Assembly (NCBI GenBank): GCA_023301785.1
Contig: JALZUF010000066.1
Coordinates: forward strand, 1-13,175
DNA: 13,175 bases
Direction of reading: 5' to 3'
Origin: Alphaproteobacteria bacterium
Lineage (GTDB): Bacteria; Pseudomonadota; Alphaproteobacteria; Micavibrionales; Micavibrionaceae
Below, piece by piece: positions 1 to 5,923 of the stretch (its first letter is position 1; the number at the start of each line of letters is the position of its first letter). Below the pieces are notes generated by a model. It was not told the origin of the DNA. It made no database searches and worked only from the letters and a program-made list of their open reading frames with translations. Made by a program: the position numbers and the translations under genes.

Positions 1-81
1 TACAGGAAACCCTTTTAACCGCACTTTTACGCGGAATGATTTTTCACCTTTATTATTTTTACGTTCTTCAATAATAGCCAT
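1..81 (-). CDS. Probable tyrosine-recombinase (phage-type) integrase, N-terminal 27 residues only
   Basis: Only the first 27 codons are present; the gene runs off the left edge. The peptide starts MAIIEERKNNKGEKSF and continues with basic residues and RVKVRLKGFPV. This Lys/Arg-rich beginning, followed by a beta-strand ending in K-G-F/Y-P, is typical of the arm-binding N-terminus of tRNA-targeting tyrosine recombinases; that is family knowledge, and no catalytic residue is visible here. The ATG at 81 is preferred because GGAAGGA lies about 5 nt upstream; another in-frame ATG at 96 would place that ribosome binding site inside the gene. The gene points away from tRNA-Arg, whose 3' end is 217 bp upstream, as expected for an integrase at one end of an element inserted in a tRNA gene. 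With so little sequence, another basic DNA-binding protein is possible. Confidence 0.62.
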   Translation of the reverse strand, partial: MAIIEERKNNKGEKSFRVKVRLKGFPV

Positions 82-108
82 TTTATTTCCTTCCATATTT
101 AAGACTAT

Positions 109-131
109 CAGCAAAAGGTTAATTTTTGCTG
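109..131. repeat. Perfect 8-bp inverted repeat upstream of the integrase gene
   Basis: The arms CAGCAAAA (109-116) and TTTTGCTG (124-131) are exact reverse complements around a 7-nt loop. The dyad lies 28 bp upstream of the integrase start. No long T-run follows on either strand, so it is more likely an operator or a recombination-accessory protein site than a terminator. Its function is inferred from position only. Confidence 0.5.
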
Positions 132-220
132 TAAAATCAATAAGTTAGAGAATAGTGAAGTTTATTATTGAGCTTTATTGCCAGTTATAAAAATACAAGA
201 AAAACGCCAGAATTTAATCC

Positions 221-242
221 AGTGTCCCATGAGTGTCCCATG
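221..242. repeat. Exact tandem repeat of 11 bp (AGTGTCCCATG x2) between integrase gene and tRNA-Arg
   Basis: AGTGTCCCATG occurs at 221-231 and again, directly abutting, at 232-242. On the minus strand it reads as two TGGGACACT units 11 bp apart, about one helical turn, so both would face the same side of the DNA. It lies 56 bp from the CCA end of tRNA-Arg, between the presumed attachment core and the integrase gene. This is the expected place for integrase arm-type or excisionase sites; that role is inference. Confidence 0.55.
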
Positions 243-298
243 GCGCATATTTTGCCTTTTGGAGACGCTCTAAATCTTGTCTAAGTGATTGAAATATA

Positions 299-375
<77 letters not shown>

Positions 376-421
376 TTATTAAAAGTTCAACTTTCCTGAA
401 GTCAGTTGAAACACGTAAATC

Positions 422-450
422 ATATTAAGGAAATTCGCAAATAATTCCAA
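422..450 (-). promoter_or_regulatory. Sigma-70-type promoter for tRNA-Arg
   Basis: On the minus strand TTGGAA (450-445) is followed by 17 bp and TAATAT (427-422). Transcription would start near 415, giving a leader of about 40 nt before the tRNA 5' end at 375. That leader contains a 7-bp inverted repeat (386-392 with 404-410). The promoter begins about 10 bp beyond the stop codon of the complex I subunit gene, so the tRNA can be expressed independently. Confidence 0.5.
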
Positions 451-459
451 GGGTTTATT

Positions 460-765
460 TTAAGCCCCATCGCTTTCAACGGGAACATACTTGAAATTAT
501 CCATGTAATTTCTTGGACGGATCTTTTTGGCTTTTTCATTTGCAACAACGGCTGTCCAACCTTGGCTGTGCGCATATTCAATCGCGGCCTCTTTGCTATC
601 AAATTTTAAGCGTACCTGACTGAGTGTGTCTTTACATTGAGACCAGCCCATTAAAGGTTCAGGAGATTTTTTGTCACGCGGCTCGTGTTCCAAAACCCAT
701 TTCTTGGTTTTGGCTACCCCTGAGGACATCGCAGACGCGCTTGGTTTATAGATTCGTACTTTCAT
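460..765 (-). CDS. NDUFS4-like accessory subunit of respiratory complex I (ETC complex I subunit family)
   Basis: This 101-residue protein matches the NDUFS4/18-kDa (AQDQ) family from end to end. It begins MKVRIYKPSASAMSSG, has the hallmark LMGWSQCKDTLSQVRLKFDS at about 38-57, and ends NYMDNFKY near 87-93. In alphaproteobacteria and mitochondria this small hydrophilic subunit binds the peripheral arm of NADH:ubiquinone oxidoreductase on the cytoplasmic or matrix side and helps stabilise the NADH module. The frame is open 22 codons further upstream, but family members start at the MKVRIYKP position. The ATG at 765 also lies 7 nt after a TATAAT box with no Shine-Dalgarno sequence between, so a leaderless mRNA starting at this ATG is predicted. 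The ATG at 771 is the alternative. The other complex I genes are not in the window, so the gene stands alone, as is common for this accessory subunit. Confidence 0.9.
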   Translation of the reverse strand: MKVRIYKPSASAMSSGVAKTKKWVLEHEPRDKKSPEPLMGWSQCKDTLSQVRLKFDSKEAAIEYAHSQGWTAVVANEKAKKIRPRNYMDNFKYVPVESDGA

Positions 766-772
766 GAGCATG

Positions 773-800
773 ATTATAAGAGAAACGGTATTTTTGTCAC
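773..800 (-). promoter_or_regulatory. Strong sigma-70-type promoter predicting a leaderless transcript for the complex I subunit gene
   Basis: GTGACA (800-795) is followed by 16 bp and a perfect TATAAT (778-773) on the minus strand. The -35 element overlaps the TGA stop of the upstream anti-sigma gene (799-797). The 7-nt discriminator CATGCTC puts +1 exactly on the A of the ATG at 765. The match is seen directly; activity is inferred. Confidence 0.65.
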
Positions 801-1444
801 CACTTAAATATCTTGCGAGCAAAGAAACCAACAGCGGCGCCTAAGATGCAAAATGGTAACAAGTAATGAATAAAACCGTATGTCATACTGTCGTACATTG
901 AACAAGTCAGGCGTAGCCCCACCCAACCTAAGGCAGAGACAGCCATCACATTCATTGTCATTGCCCAATATGGTTGTGTTGTGTTGCCTTTAGCGGTCAT
1001 AAAAAGTAATGCTAAAAATGGAAATGCTTCGACTAATAGGCCCCGAGAACAACTAGGCATGGCAAAATGCTTATAAAAGCTAAAGTCACCCTCCTCTATT
1101 CCATTCGCAACAATCCAAAAAAGAAAAGTACCAAACAAAGTCACGGAAATTGTTTTCATCCAATCCCTTTGAATGCAATCAGGGAAGCTAAGCCATGAAG
1201 ATGCGAGAGCCGCACTGATAAACAGCGCTGAAGCCAAGCCCATCTCAAATAAGAAAGAGGCGTTTGTTAAGTGATCTTCAATATCTACCTTTAAGCCTAG
1301 GTAGTTGATGACGCCCACAATATATACAATGGACAAAATCAGCCAAATAGAAATACGGCGGTAAGGGCAACGGGGCGCGGACGCTTCCAAGTCGCCACAA
1401 AGCTGATTTATCAGATCATCAGGGGTTTTGTTATCTTTGCTCAC
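797..1444 (-). CDS. NrsF/DUF1109-family membrane anti-sigma factor
   Basis: The protein has 215 residues and six hydrophobic segments, at roughly 31-51, 63-85, 98-116, 135-153, 159-180 and 189-213. A short hydrophilic N-terminus is presumably cytoplasmic and holds the sigma factor. This size and topology, next to an ECF sigma gene, fit the NrsF (DUF1109) family, which restrains SigF in Caulobacter. Cys132 (PSCSRG) and Cys181 (RLTCSM) fall where, as I recall, two cysteines of Caulobacter NrsF are needed for the response to chromate and cadmium; Cys16, 26, 90 and 199 are additional. The start is a GTG at 1444 whose bases overlap the sigma gene stop (GTGA), with AAGG about 9 nt upstream. The pair is therefore translationally coupled. 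The cue sensed here is unknown; metal or oxidative stress is inferred from the family. Confidence 0.85.
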   Translation of the reverse strand: MSKDNKTPDDLINQLCGDLEASAPRCPYRRISIWLILSIVYIVGVINYLGLKVDIEDHLTNASFLFEMGLASALFISAALASSWLSFPDCIQRDWMKTISVTLFGTFLFWIVANGIEEGDFSFYKHFAMPSCSRGLLVEAFPFLALLFMTAKGNTTQPYWAMTMNVMAVSALGWVGLRLTCSMYDSMTYGFIHYLLPFCILGAAVGFFARKIFKW

Positions 1445-1986
1445 TTTAATATACCTTGTAATTTCTTCATTGTCCGATGTGCAGAGACCTTAACCGCGCT
1501 CTCGTTCATATCCATCTGATTTGCAACTTCAAGCGCTGTATAGCCCTCTATTTTAATTTTTCGGAAGATGTCTTGCTGTTTCTTTGGAAACTCAGACAGA
1601 GCATCTTCTATATCCTTTAATTCGCCGGCATGAGACGGATTGGTTACATTCTCAGCCATAAATTCTGGGTTTTCTTCCGTCGTGCTGGTTTTATCCTGAC
1701 GTTGAGAATAATATTTACGCAAGTAATCCATTTTTCGAAAGTTGATGATCGACATCAGCCACGGCTTAAATGGACGTTCAGGGGCGTAAGTACTCAATGA
1801 TTTATGAATAGAAATAAGGACTTCTTGTGCGATATCCTCTGCAGCATCAGTCTGGCTCAGGCTTTTATAGACAACATTTTGAATATAAGGATGGATGGCT
1901 TTCAAGAGCTGTGCATAGGCGCGTTTGTCGCCTTGTTGAGCTTGCCCAGCCCATTCTTGCCATTGATCTGCATCTGATTTTGCCAA
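1441..1986 (-). CDS. ECF (extracytoplasmic function) RNA polymerase sigma factor, SigF/ECF16-like
   Basis: This 181-residue protein has the two-domain ECF layout. Sigma region 2 (about 20-93) includes DAAEDIAQEVLISIHKS and the RPFKPWLMSI stretch before a basic helix. A linker follows, then region 4 (about 125-178) with a helix-turn-helix in EGYTALEVANQMDMNESAV and VSAHRTMKKL. It should direct RNA polymerase to a small stress regulon and be held at the membrane by the NrsF-like protein encoded next, with which it overlaps by 4 bp. The start is a TTG at 1986: an in-frame TAA stands 5 codons upstream, no ATG lies between, and AAGAGAAAG gives a weak ribosome binding site at suitable spacing. tRNA-Asp ends only 27 bp upstream, so the gene is either cotranscribed with the tRNA or has a promoter within it. 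ECF group assignment rests on the partner and on a matching promoter upstream of the DM13 gene. Confidence 0.9.
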   Translation of the reverse strand: MAKSDADQWQEWAGQAQQGDKRAYAQLLKAIHPYIQNVVYKSLSQTDAAEDIAQEVLISIHKSLSTYAPERPFKPWLMSIINFRKMDYLRKYYSQRQDKTSTTEENPEFMAENVTNPSHAGELKDIEDALSEFPKKQQDIFRKIKIEGYTALEVANQMDMNESAVKVSAHRTMKKLQGILK

Positions 1987-2013
1987 AAGGTATGCTTTCT
2001 CTTAATTCTTAAA

Positions 2014-2090
2014 TGGCGCGAGCGACGAGACTCGAACTCGCGACCTCCGCCGTGACAGGGCGGCGCTCTAACCAGCTGAGCTACGCCCGC
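2014..2090 (-). tRNA. tRNA-Asp (anticodon GTC), CCA encoded
   Basis: On the minus strand the acceptor arms are rc 2084-2090 (GCGGGCG) and rc 2018-2024 (CGCTCGC), pairing throughout with one G-U. The discriminator is G (2017), as usual for Asp, and CCA is encoded at 2014-2016. The anticodon loop CTGTCAC between CCGCC and GGCGG gives GTC. The 3' end lies only 27 bp before the sigma factor start codon. Confidence 0.96.
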
Positions 2091-2112
2091 GCACTGATAA
2101 GAGATGAAGAAG

Positions 2113-2142
2113 TTAATACCGAAAAAACGCCCCTATTGTCAA
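2113..2142 (-). promoter_or_regulatory. Sigma-70-type promoter for tRNA-Asp (and possibly the sigma/anti-sigma pair)
   Basis: A perfect TTGACA (2142-2137) is followed by 18 bp and TATTAA (2118-2113) on the minus strand. Transcription would start near 2106, about 16 nt before the tRNA. No terminator separates tRNA-Asp from the ECF sigma gene, so read-through from this promoter may supply basal sigma factor expression. Confidence 0.65.
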
Positions 2143-2180
2143 CATAAGATACGCAAAAATTTCAATATATTATCATTCTT

Positions 2181-3299
2181 TTATGCAGCAAGCGTTTCAG
2201 GGGCTTTAAAATCAAGCGCAAACTCTTCTGCTACGCATTTATAGGTCACTTCGCCCTGACAAACATTTAAGCCTTCCATCAATGATGGATTATCTTTTAA
2301 CGCTTGCTTCCAGCCTTTGTTTGCCAATTCTAGAGCATACGGCAACACAGCATTATTTAGAGCATGGGCAGATGTCATAGGCACCGCACCAGGCATATTT
2401 GCCACACAGTAATGAATCACACCATCAACATCATAAACAGGCTCTCCGTGCGTAGTCGCATGGCTTGTTTCAAAACAACCGCCTTGATCAATAGCAATAT
2501 CGACAACAACAGATCCATTACGCATTTTTTCAATCATTTCTTTTGTGACCAACTTCGGCGCAGACGCCCCTGGAATAAGAACTGCACCCACTACAAGGTC
2601 AGCATCAAGGACATAACGCTCAATACTATCCGCAGAAGATTGGATAACGCGCGCTGTATTTTTGAAATAATCATCAAGTACACGAATCTGATCGTGACCT
2701 TTTTCAAGGATCGTGACATCGGCATCTAGACCAACAGCCATTTTGGCCGCATGGAAACCAGATACACCGCCACCAATCACAACAACCTTCGCAGGCTCAA
2801 CACCCGGTGAGCCACCGATTAAGCGGCCACAGCCGCCGAGGTGTTTCAATAGATACGCGCCGCCCACTTGAATAGATAAGCGTCCAGCGATCTCAGACAT
2901 TGGTGCCAACAAAGGAAGGCCTTTGCCATTTTTTCCCGTTACTGTTTCATAAGCAATCGCAACGCATTTAGAATCAATAAGTCCGCGTGTTTGCGCTTCG
3001 TCTGCGGCCAAGTGAAGGTATGTAAAGAGAACCTGATCTTCACGCAGCATTTTGCATTCAACCGCTTGAGGCTCTTTCACCTTGATAATCATGTCCGCTT
3101 TATCAAAAATCTCTTTCGCTGTACCGAGAACTTTTGCACCCGCTTGTTCGTAATCTTGGTCAGAATAGTTAATGCCAGTACCGCAATCTTTTTCAACAAT
3201 GACATCATGGCCATTGGCAATAAATTCACGCACAGATGATGGAACAAGGCCAACGCGATGCTCTTGAGGTTTAATTTCTTTTGGGACACCGATTAACAT
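2181..3299 (-). CDS. ald: Alanine dehydrogenase (NAD-dependent)
   Basis: The 372-residue protein matches alanine dehydrogenase over its full length. The enzyme converts L-alanine, NAD+ and water to pyruvate, ammonia and NADH, usually as a cytosolic hexamer. Expected active-site positions are present: Arg15 in EHRVG, Lys75 in KVKEP, His96 in YLHLA, and an Asp near 271 in VDIAIDQGG. A Rossmann nucleotide-binding motif, VVVIGGGVSGFHAA, lies at about 172-185. The start MLIGVPKEIK is the family N-terminus and follows a strong ribosome binding site (AAAGGAGAA). The gene sits between the terminator of the upstream DM13 gene and tRNA-Asp and is probably monocistronic. No clear promoter or terminator of its own was found; the upstream gap holds only a 5-bp hairpin (3330-3343). 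Confidence 0.97.
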   Translation of the reverse strand: MLIGVPKEIKPQEHRVGLVPSSVREFIANGHDVIVEKDCGTGINYSDQDYEQAGAKVLGTAKEIFDKADMIIKVKEPQAVECKMLREDQVLFTYLHLAADEAQTRGLIDSKCVAIAYETVTGKNGKGLPLLAPMSEIAGRLSIQVGGAYLLKHLGGCGRLIGGSPGVEPAKVVVIGGGVSGFHAAKMAVGLDADVTILEKGHDQIRVLDDYFKNTARVIQSSADSIERYVLDADLVVGAVLIPGASAPKLVTKEMIEKMRNGSVVVDIAIDQGGCFETSHATTHGEPVYDVDGVIHYCVANMPGAVPMTSAHALNNAVLPYALELANKGWKQALKDNPSLMEGLNVCQGEVTYKCVAEEFALDFKAPETLAA

Positions 3300-3360
3300 A
3301 GTTATTCTCCTTTAAAATTTGATGAGCAACCTTAGCAATAAGGATGCGTTTCGACAAATA

Positions 3361-3389
3361 AAAAAAGCAGGCTGTTGGAGCCTGCTTTT
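3361..3389 (-). terminator. Rho-independent terminator of the DM13 gene
   Basis: The arms AAAAGCAGGCT (3363-3373) and AGCCTGCTTTT (3379-3389) are a perfect 11-bp inverted repeat with a 5-nt loop. On the minus strand the stem is followed by an uninterrupted run of T (rc 3361-3366). It lies 22 bp beyond the DM13 stop codon and isolates that gene from ald. Confidence 0.9.
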
Positions 3390-3410
3390 AGTAAAAATCT
3401 ATTATATTAT

Positions 3411-3836
3411 TTATTTCAAAGGTGTTGAGGCCCAAAGCTTACTATATTGTTCACAATGCAACACTAAACTATTGTAATCACTTAAGTTTAAATCGGATGG
3501 GATTTTATAACTTTGGCTACCTTTATTTGACTTCAATTCTGCGATCACAACGGCATCCTTAGTTGCATTCTTGCCATTAATCGAAGAGTACTCCGCTTTT
3601 GAAGCAAAGAATTTTAGGTCTGGAGCGTTCCTTGTTTTAAATTTATCACTTAACACAAGATAATCACCATCAGCACGCTGCTCTATGGACCACATCCCTT
3701 TGACTTTAGTCTCTTGGTTTTTCCATTCTGATGCTTCACCAGCAAACGCCAAACTTATTGAGGCCATAAATATTAGAATTGTAGCGAAAAGTAGGTTTAC
3801 AGTGTTTTTTAAATCTAAAGTTTTCGTCATAGTCAT
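3411..3836 (-). CDS. Secreted DM13-domain protein
   Basis: The 141-residue precursor starts with a Sec-type signal peptide: basic residues, hydrophobic core LLFATILIFMASISLAFA, and probable cleavage after AFA near residue 32. The mature part is a single DM13 domain (about 45-140), recognisable from LVLSDKFKTRNAPDLKFF, then AELKSNKGSQSYKIPSDLNL, and SLVLHCEQYSKLW with the conserved cysteine at 128. DM13 domains have been proposed, by domain analysis, to take part in redox or electron transfer at the cell surface; no enzymatic role is established here. AAGGA stands 8 nt before the first ATG (3836); a second in-frame ATG lies two codons later. A GTAACA-N16-CGAA element upstream suggests control by a SigF-type ECF sigma factor. 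The gene is followed by its own terminator and diverges from the EAL gene. Confidence 0.85.
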   Translation of the reverse strand: MTMTKTLDLKNTVNLLFATILIFMASISLAFAGEASEWKNQETKVKGMWSIEQRADGDYLVLSDKFKTRNAPDLKFFASKAEYSSINGKNATKDAVVIAELKSNKGSQSYKIPSDLNLSDYNSLVLHCEQYSKLWASTPLK

Positions 3837-3869
3837 TTTTAAAATCCTTAAGTGTTTGTTTTAAGTAGT

Positions 3870-3895
3870 TTCGTAAGGTAAAAAGCAATTGTTAC
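3870..3895 (-). promoter_or_regulatory. Candidate SigF/ECF16-type promoter of the DM13 gene
   Basis: On the minus strand GTAACA (3895-3890) is followed by exactly 16 bp and CGAA (3873-3870). This differs at one base from the GTAACC-N16-CGAA motif reported, as I recall, for Caulobacter SigF. Transcription would begin near 3863, leaving a leader of under 30 nt that contains the AAGGA ribosome binding site. By-eye scanning found no other GTAAC with CGAA at this spacing in the window. The spacing and match are seen; the sigma factor assignment is inference. Confidence 0.55.
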
Positions 3896-3973
3896 ATAAA
3901 CATTATGAAAACATTGTTATTTGTACGGCAACTCTGTAGTGTACCTTCATTAGCGTTAATATAAGTGTACCAC

Positions 3974-4837
3974 ATGAAGAAGCCTTTAGAGCCTGAATTT
4001 AATATAGATTTGATCGGATACGTATTACAGCCCATTTTGCGCGTATCGCCAGATGGCCAAGTAAATTTTAATAACTTTGAAATATTGGCGCGTGAATATG
4101 TCGCAGATAGTGACGTTCGTGATCCAAATCGAATGATTGATGATTTAGAAAAATTTGGCGAATTAAGCCGATTAGACTATTCAATGCTACAATCTGCTGG
4201 ACGCTTTTTTAGACACTTAGGAGAAAATCAACCCAACACCTCCAAGAACTTTAATATCAACGTTAACTTATCATGCCGTACCTTAGCTGATCCAGACTGC
4301 GCCGCTAAAGTATCACAAAGCATAAAAGACAAAAGTATTGATGCTCAACAGATTGGTATTGAGATTTTAGAAGATAGTTTTGATGATGATGAGGATATTA
4401 TTTTGAAAAATATCCGCGACCTTGCCCTTGCTGGCCACCCTATTTATATCGACGACTTTGGCACGGGCGAATCAAATATGGAGCGCGTTAATAAAGTTAA
4501 AGCCTTATTGGACAGCCTTGGAAAAACTTTAACCGTCAAAGTAGATCGCTCAGTTACCGAAGCCATGCAATTTGATAACGATTTTAATGCATTGTTTGAA
4601 TTAATAGACTTAGACGTTGATCTTGTTTTAGAAGGCGCCACACCTGAAGCACTTGCGTTTTTGCAAATCATCTTAAGCGGGCAAAATGACACAAGTATTG
4701 CCGTACAAGGGTTTAAATTTCTTAGGCCTATGACAGGATTAGAAGCAGCGCAATATGTGCTTGCGTCACAACAAGACACCCCTCCACCCTTGCCTGATGC
4801 TTCCCTCACAAGAACAAGAAACGCCTACACAGTTTAA
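3974..4837 (+). CDS. Stand-alone EAL-domain protein (cyclic-di-GMP phosphodiesterase candidate)
   Basis: This 287-residue protein consists of one EAL domain without a GGDEF, receiver or membrane segment. EAL enzymes hydrolyse cyclic-di-GMP to pGpG in the cytoplasm. Expected residues appear in order: Glu36 in a variant signature (EILAR instead of EALLR), Asn98 in NVNLS, Glu130 in GIEILED, Asp160-Asp161 in IDDFGTG, Lys189 and Asp191 in VKVDRS, Glu220 in VLEGAT, and Gln245 in VQGFKFLRP. The catalytic set looks complete, so activity is plausible, but a c-di-GMP-binding role cannot be excluded. The ATG at 3974 is preferred over an in-frame GTG at 3965. Neither start has a Shine-Dalgarno sequence, and the A+T-rich TAATATAAG just upstream could be a -10 region for a very short or absent leader. 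It diverges from the DM13 gene across 137 bp. Confidence 0.85.
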   Translation: MKKPLEPEFNIDLIGYVLQPILRVSPDGQVNFNNFEILAREYVADSDVRDPNRMIDDLEKFGELSRLDYSMLQSAGRFFRHLGENQPNTSKNFNINVNLSCRTLADPDCAAKVSQSIKDKSIDAQQIGIEILEDSFDDDEDIILKNIRDLALAGHPIYIDDFGTGESNMERVNKVKALLDSLGKTLTVKVDRSVTEAMQFDNDFNALFELIDLDVDLVLEGATPEALAFLQIILSGQNDTSIAVQGFKFLRPMTGLEAAQYVLASQQDTPPPLPDASLTRTRNAYTV

Positions 4838-4881
4838 AATCAAATGCACACATCATAATGATAGGCGTGGTTGTGTAATAT

Positions 4882-5877
4882 TTAAGCCGTTTTAAGGCCA
4901 GCCTCTTCAATCAAAGATAAATCATCTGTTGTATCATTATTGTCTGTCGTTAGAAGTTTATCACCATAGAAGATAGAGTTCGCACCTGCCATTAAGCATA
5001 AGATTTGAGTTTCTCTAGAGAAGCTTGTACGGCCTGCTGATAAACGCACACGGGTTTTAGGCATTGTAATACGTGCCGTTGCCATCATGCGAACCATTTC
5101 GATTGGTTCAACTGGTTCGCGATCTCCCATTGGTGTTCCTTTGACGGGCACAAGCGCGTTAATAGGCACACTTTCCGGTTGAGGGTCTAGGTTTGCCAAA
5201 ATTTGGAGCATACGCGCGCGGTCATGCGTGCTTTCGCCCATACCGATGATACCGCCACTACAGATTGTAACACCTGATTTACGGACGCACTCGAGTGTAT
5301 CTAGACGCTCTTGGTATGTTCTTGTCGTGATAATCTTCTCGTAAAATTCAGGAGATGTATCAAGATTGTGATTATAAGCTTTAAGACCTGCTTCTTTTAG
5401 ACGGTCTGCTTGGTCTTGGTTAATCATACCGAGCGTTACACAGGCTTCCATGCCCATCTCTGTGACACCTTCCACCATTTTAATAACGTTATCAAATTGA
5501 GGACCGTCTTTAACGTGGCGCCATGCCGCGCCCATACAAAAACGTGACGCACCAGCGTCCTTGGCAATCTGAGCTTTTTCAAGCACCTCAGCCACAGGAA
5601 GCAAAGGCTCTTTCTTAAGGCCAGTCTTTTTAGCGTAATGCGCGCTTTGTGGGCAATATTTACAATCTTCAGGGCAGGCACCCGTTTTAATGCTTAAAAG
5701 GCTGGCAAGTTGAACCGTATTATCTTCGTGATATTTACGATGTATTGTCTGCGCCTTGTAGAGCAAGTCCATCAAAGGCATATCGTGGATAGCTAATACT
5801 TCTTCGGCTGTCCAATCGCTACGAAAGTCATTGTTATCGGCTTCATTATTAACTGCTTTAATTTCTGTAACGCTCAT
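4882..5877 (-). CDS. bioB: Biotin synthase
   Basis: The 331-residue protein is a radical-SAM biotin synthase, which inserts sulfur into dethiobiotin as the last step of the pathway. The [4Fe-4S] motif is C68-x3-C72-x2-C75 in GACPEDCKYCPQS. The residues that hold the auxiliary [2Fe-2S] cluster are also present: cysteines in SRFCMGAAWR, EACVTLGM and TICSGGIIGMGE, plus the arginine of RLSAGR. A GAGGA ribosome binding site precedes the ATG at 5877. The gene diverges from bioF across only 46 bp, so the two promoters must overlap or lie within the opposing genes. The 44-bp gap to the EAL gene end contains weak dyads but no T-run terminator. Confidence 0.98.
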   Translation of the reverse strand: MSVTEIKAVNNEADNNDFRSDWTAEEVLAIHDMPLMDLLYKAQTIHRKYHEDNTVQLASLLSIKTGACPEDCKYCPQSAHYAKKTGLKKEPLLPVAEVLEKAQIAKDAGASRFCMGAAWRHVKDGPQFDNVIKMVEGVTEMGMEACVTLGMINQDQADRLKEAGLKAYNHNLDTSPEFYEKIITTRTYQERLDTLECVRKSGVTICSGGIIGMGESTHDRARMLQILANLDPQPESVPINALVPVKGTPMGDREPVEPIEMVRMMATARITMPKTRVRLSAGRTSFSRETQILCLMAGANSIFYGDKLLTTDNNDTTDDLSLIEEAGLKTA

Positions 5878-5923
5878 GCTTATATGTCCTCAATTTCAAA
5901 TAATTGATGAAACATAAAACATA
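5878..5923. promoter_or_regulatory. Divergent bioB/bioF intergenic region with a candidate operator dyad
   Basis: These 46 bp separate the two start codons. They contain an inverted repeat TCAATT (5890-5895) and AATTGA (5902-5907) with a 6-bp spacer, overlapping TTTCA/TGAAA arms (5894-5898 and 5908-5912). The bioB ribosome binding site (GAGGA) is also here, while bioF has no Shine-Dalgarno sequence. I see neither the split TTGTAAAC-like arms of a BirA operator nor the TTATMTATAA palindrome of alphaproteobacterial BioR. A regulatory role is inferred from position only. Confidence 0.35.

Noticed and set aside
420..602. Open frame overlapping the complex I subunit and the tRNA-Arg promoter
   Set aside because: It is an alternative frame within a clearly recognised gene, with no RBS or family resemblance.
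766..831. N-terminal extension of the complex I subunit (22 extra codons to 831)
   Set aside because: The extension would overlap the anti-sigma gene end, lacks an RBS, contains the promoter, and the family N-terminus is the M at 765.
3330..3343. CCTTA-GCAA-TAAGG hairpin as a riboswitch or attenuator before ald
   Set aside because: It is a 5-bp stem only, with no conserved riboswitch core and no competing structure in a 60-bp leader.
3965..3973. GTG start for the EAL protein three codons upstream
   Set aside because: There is no RBS for either start; the ATG at 3974 is more likely, though the GTG cannot be excluded.
4838..4881. Weak dyads (ATCAT-A-ATGAT; ACACA/TGTGT) as a bidirectional terminator between the EAL gene and bioB
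   Set aside because: The stems are short and no T-run follows on either strand.
2181..5877. Functional link between alanine dehydrogenase and BioF through alanine
   Set aside because: The genes are not in one transcript and alanine is an abundant metabolite; adjacency alone does not support the link.
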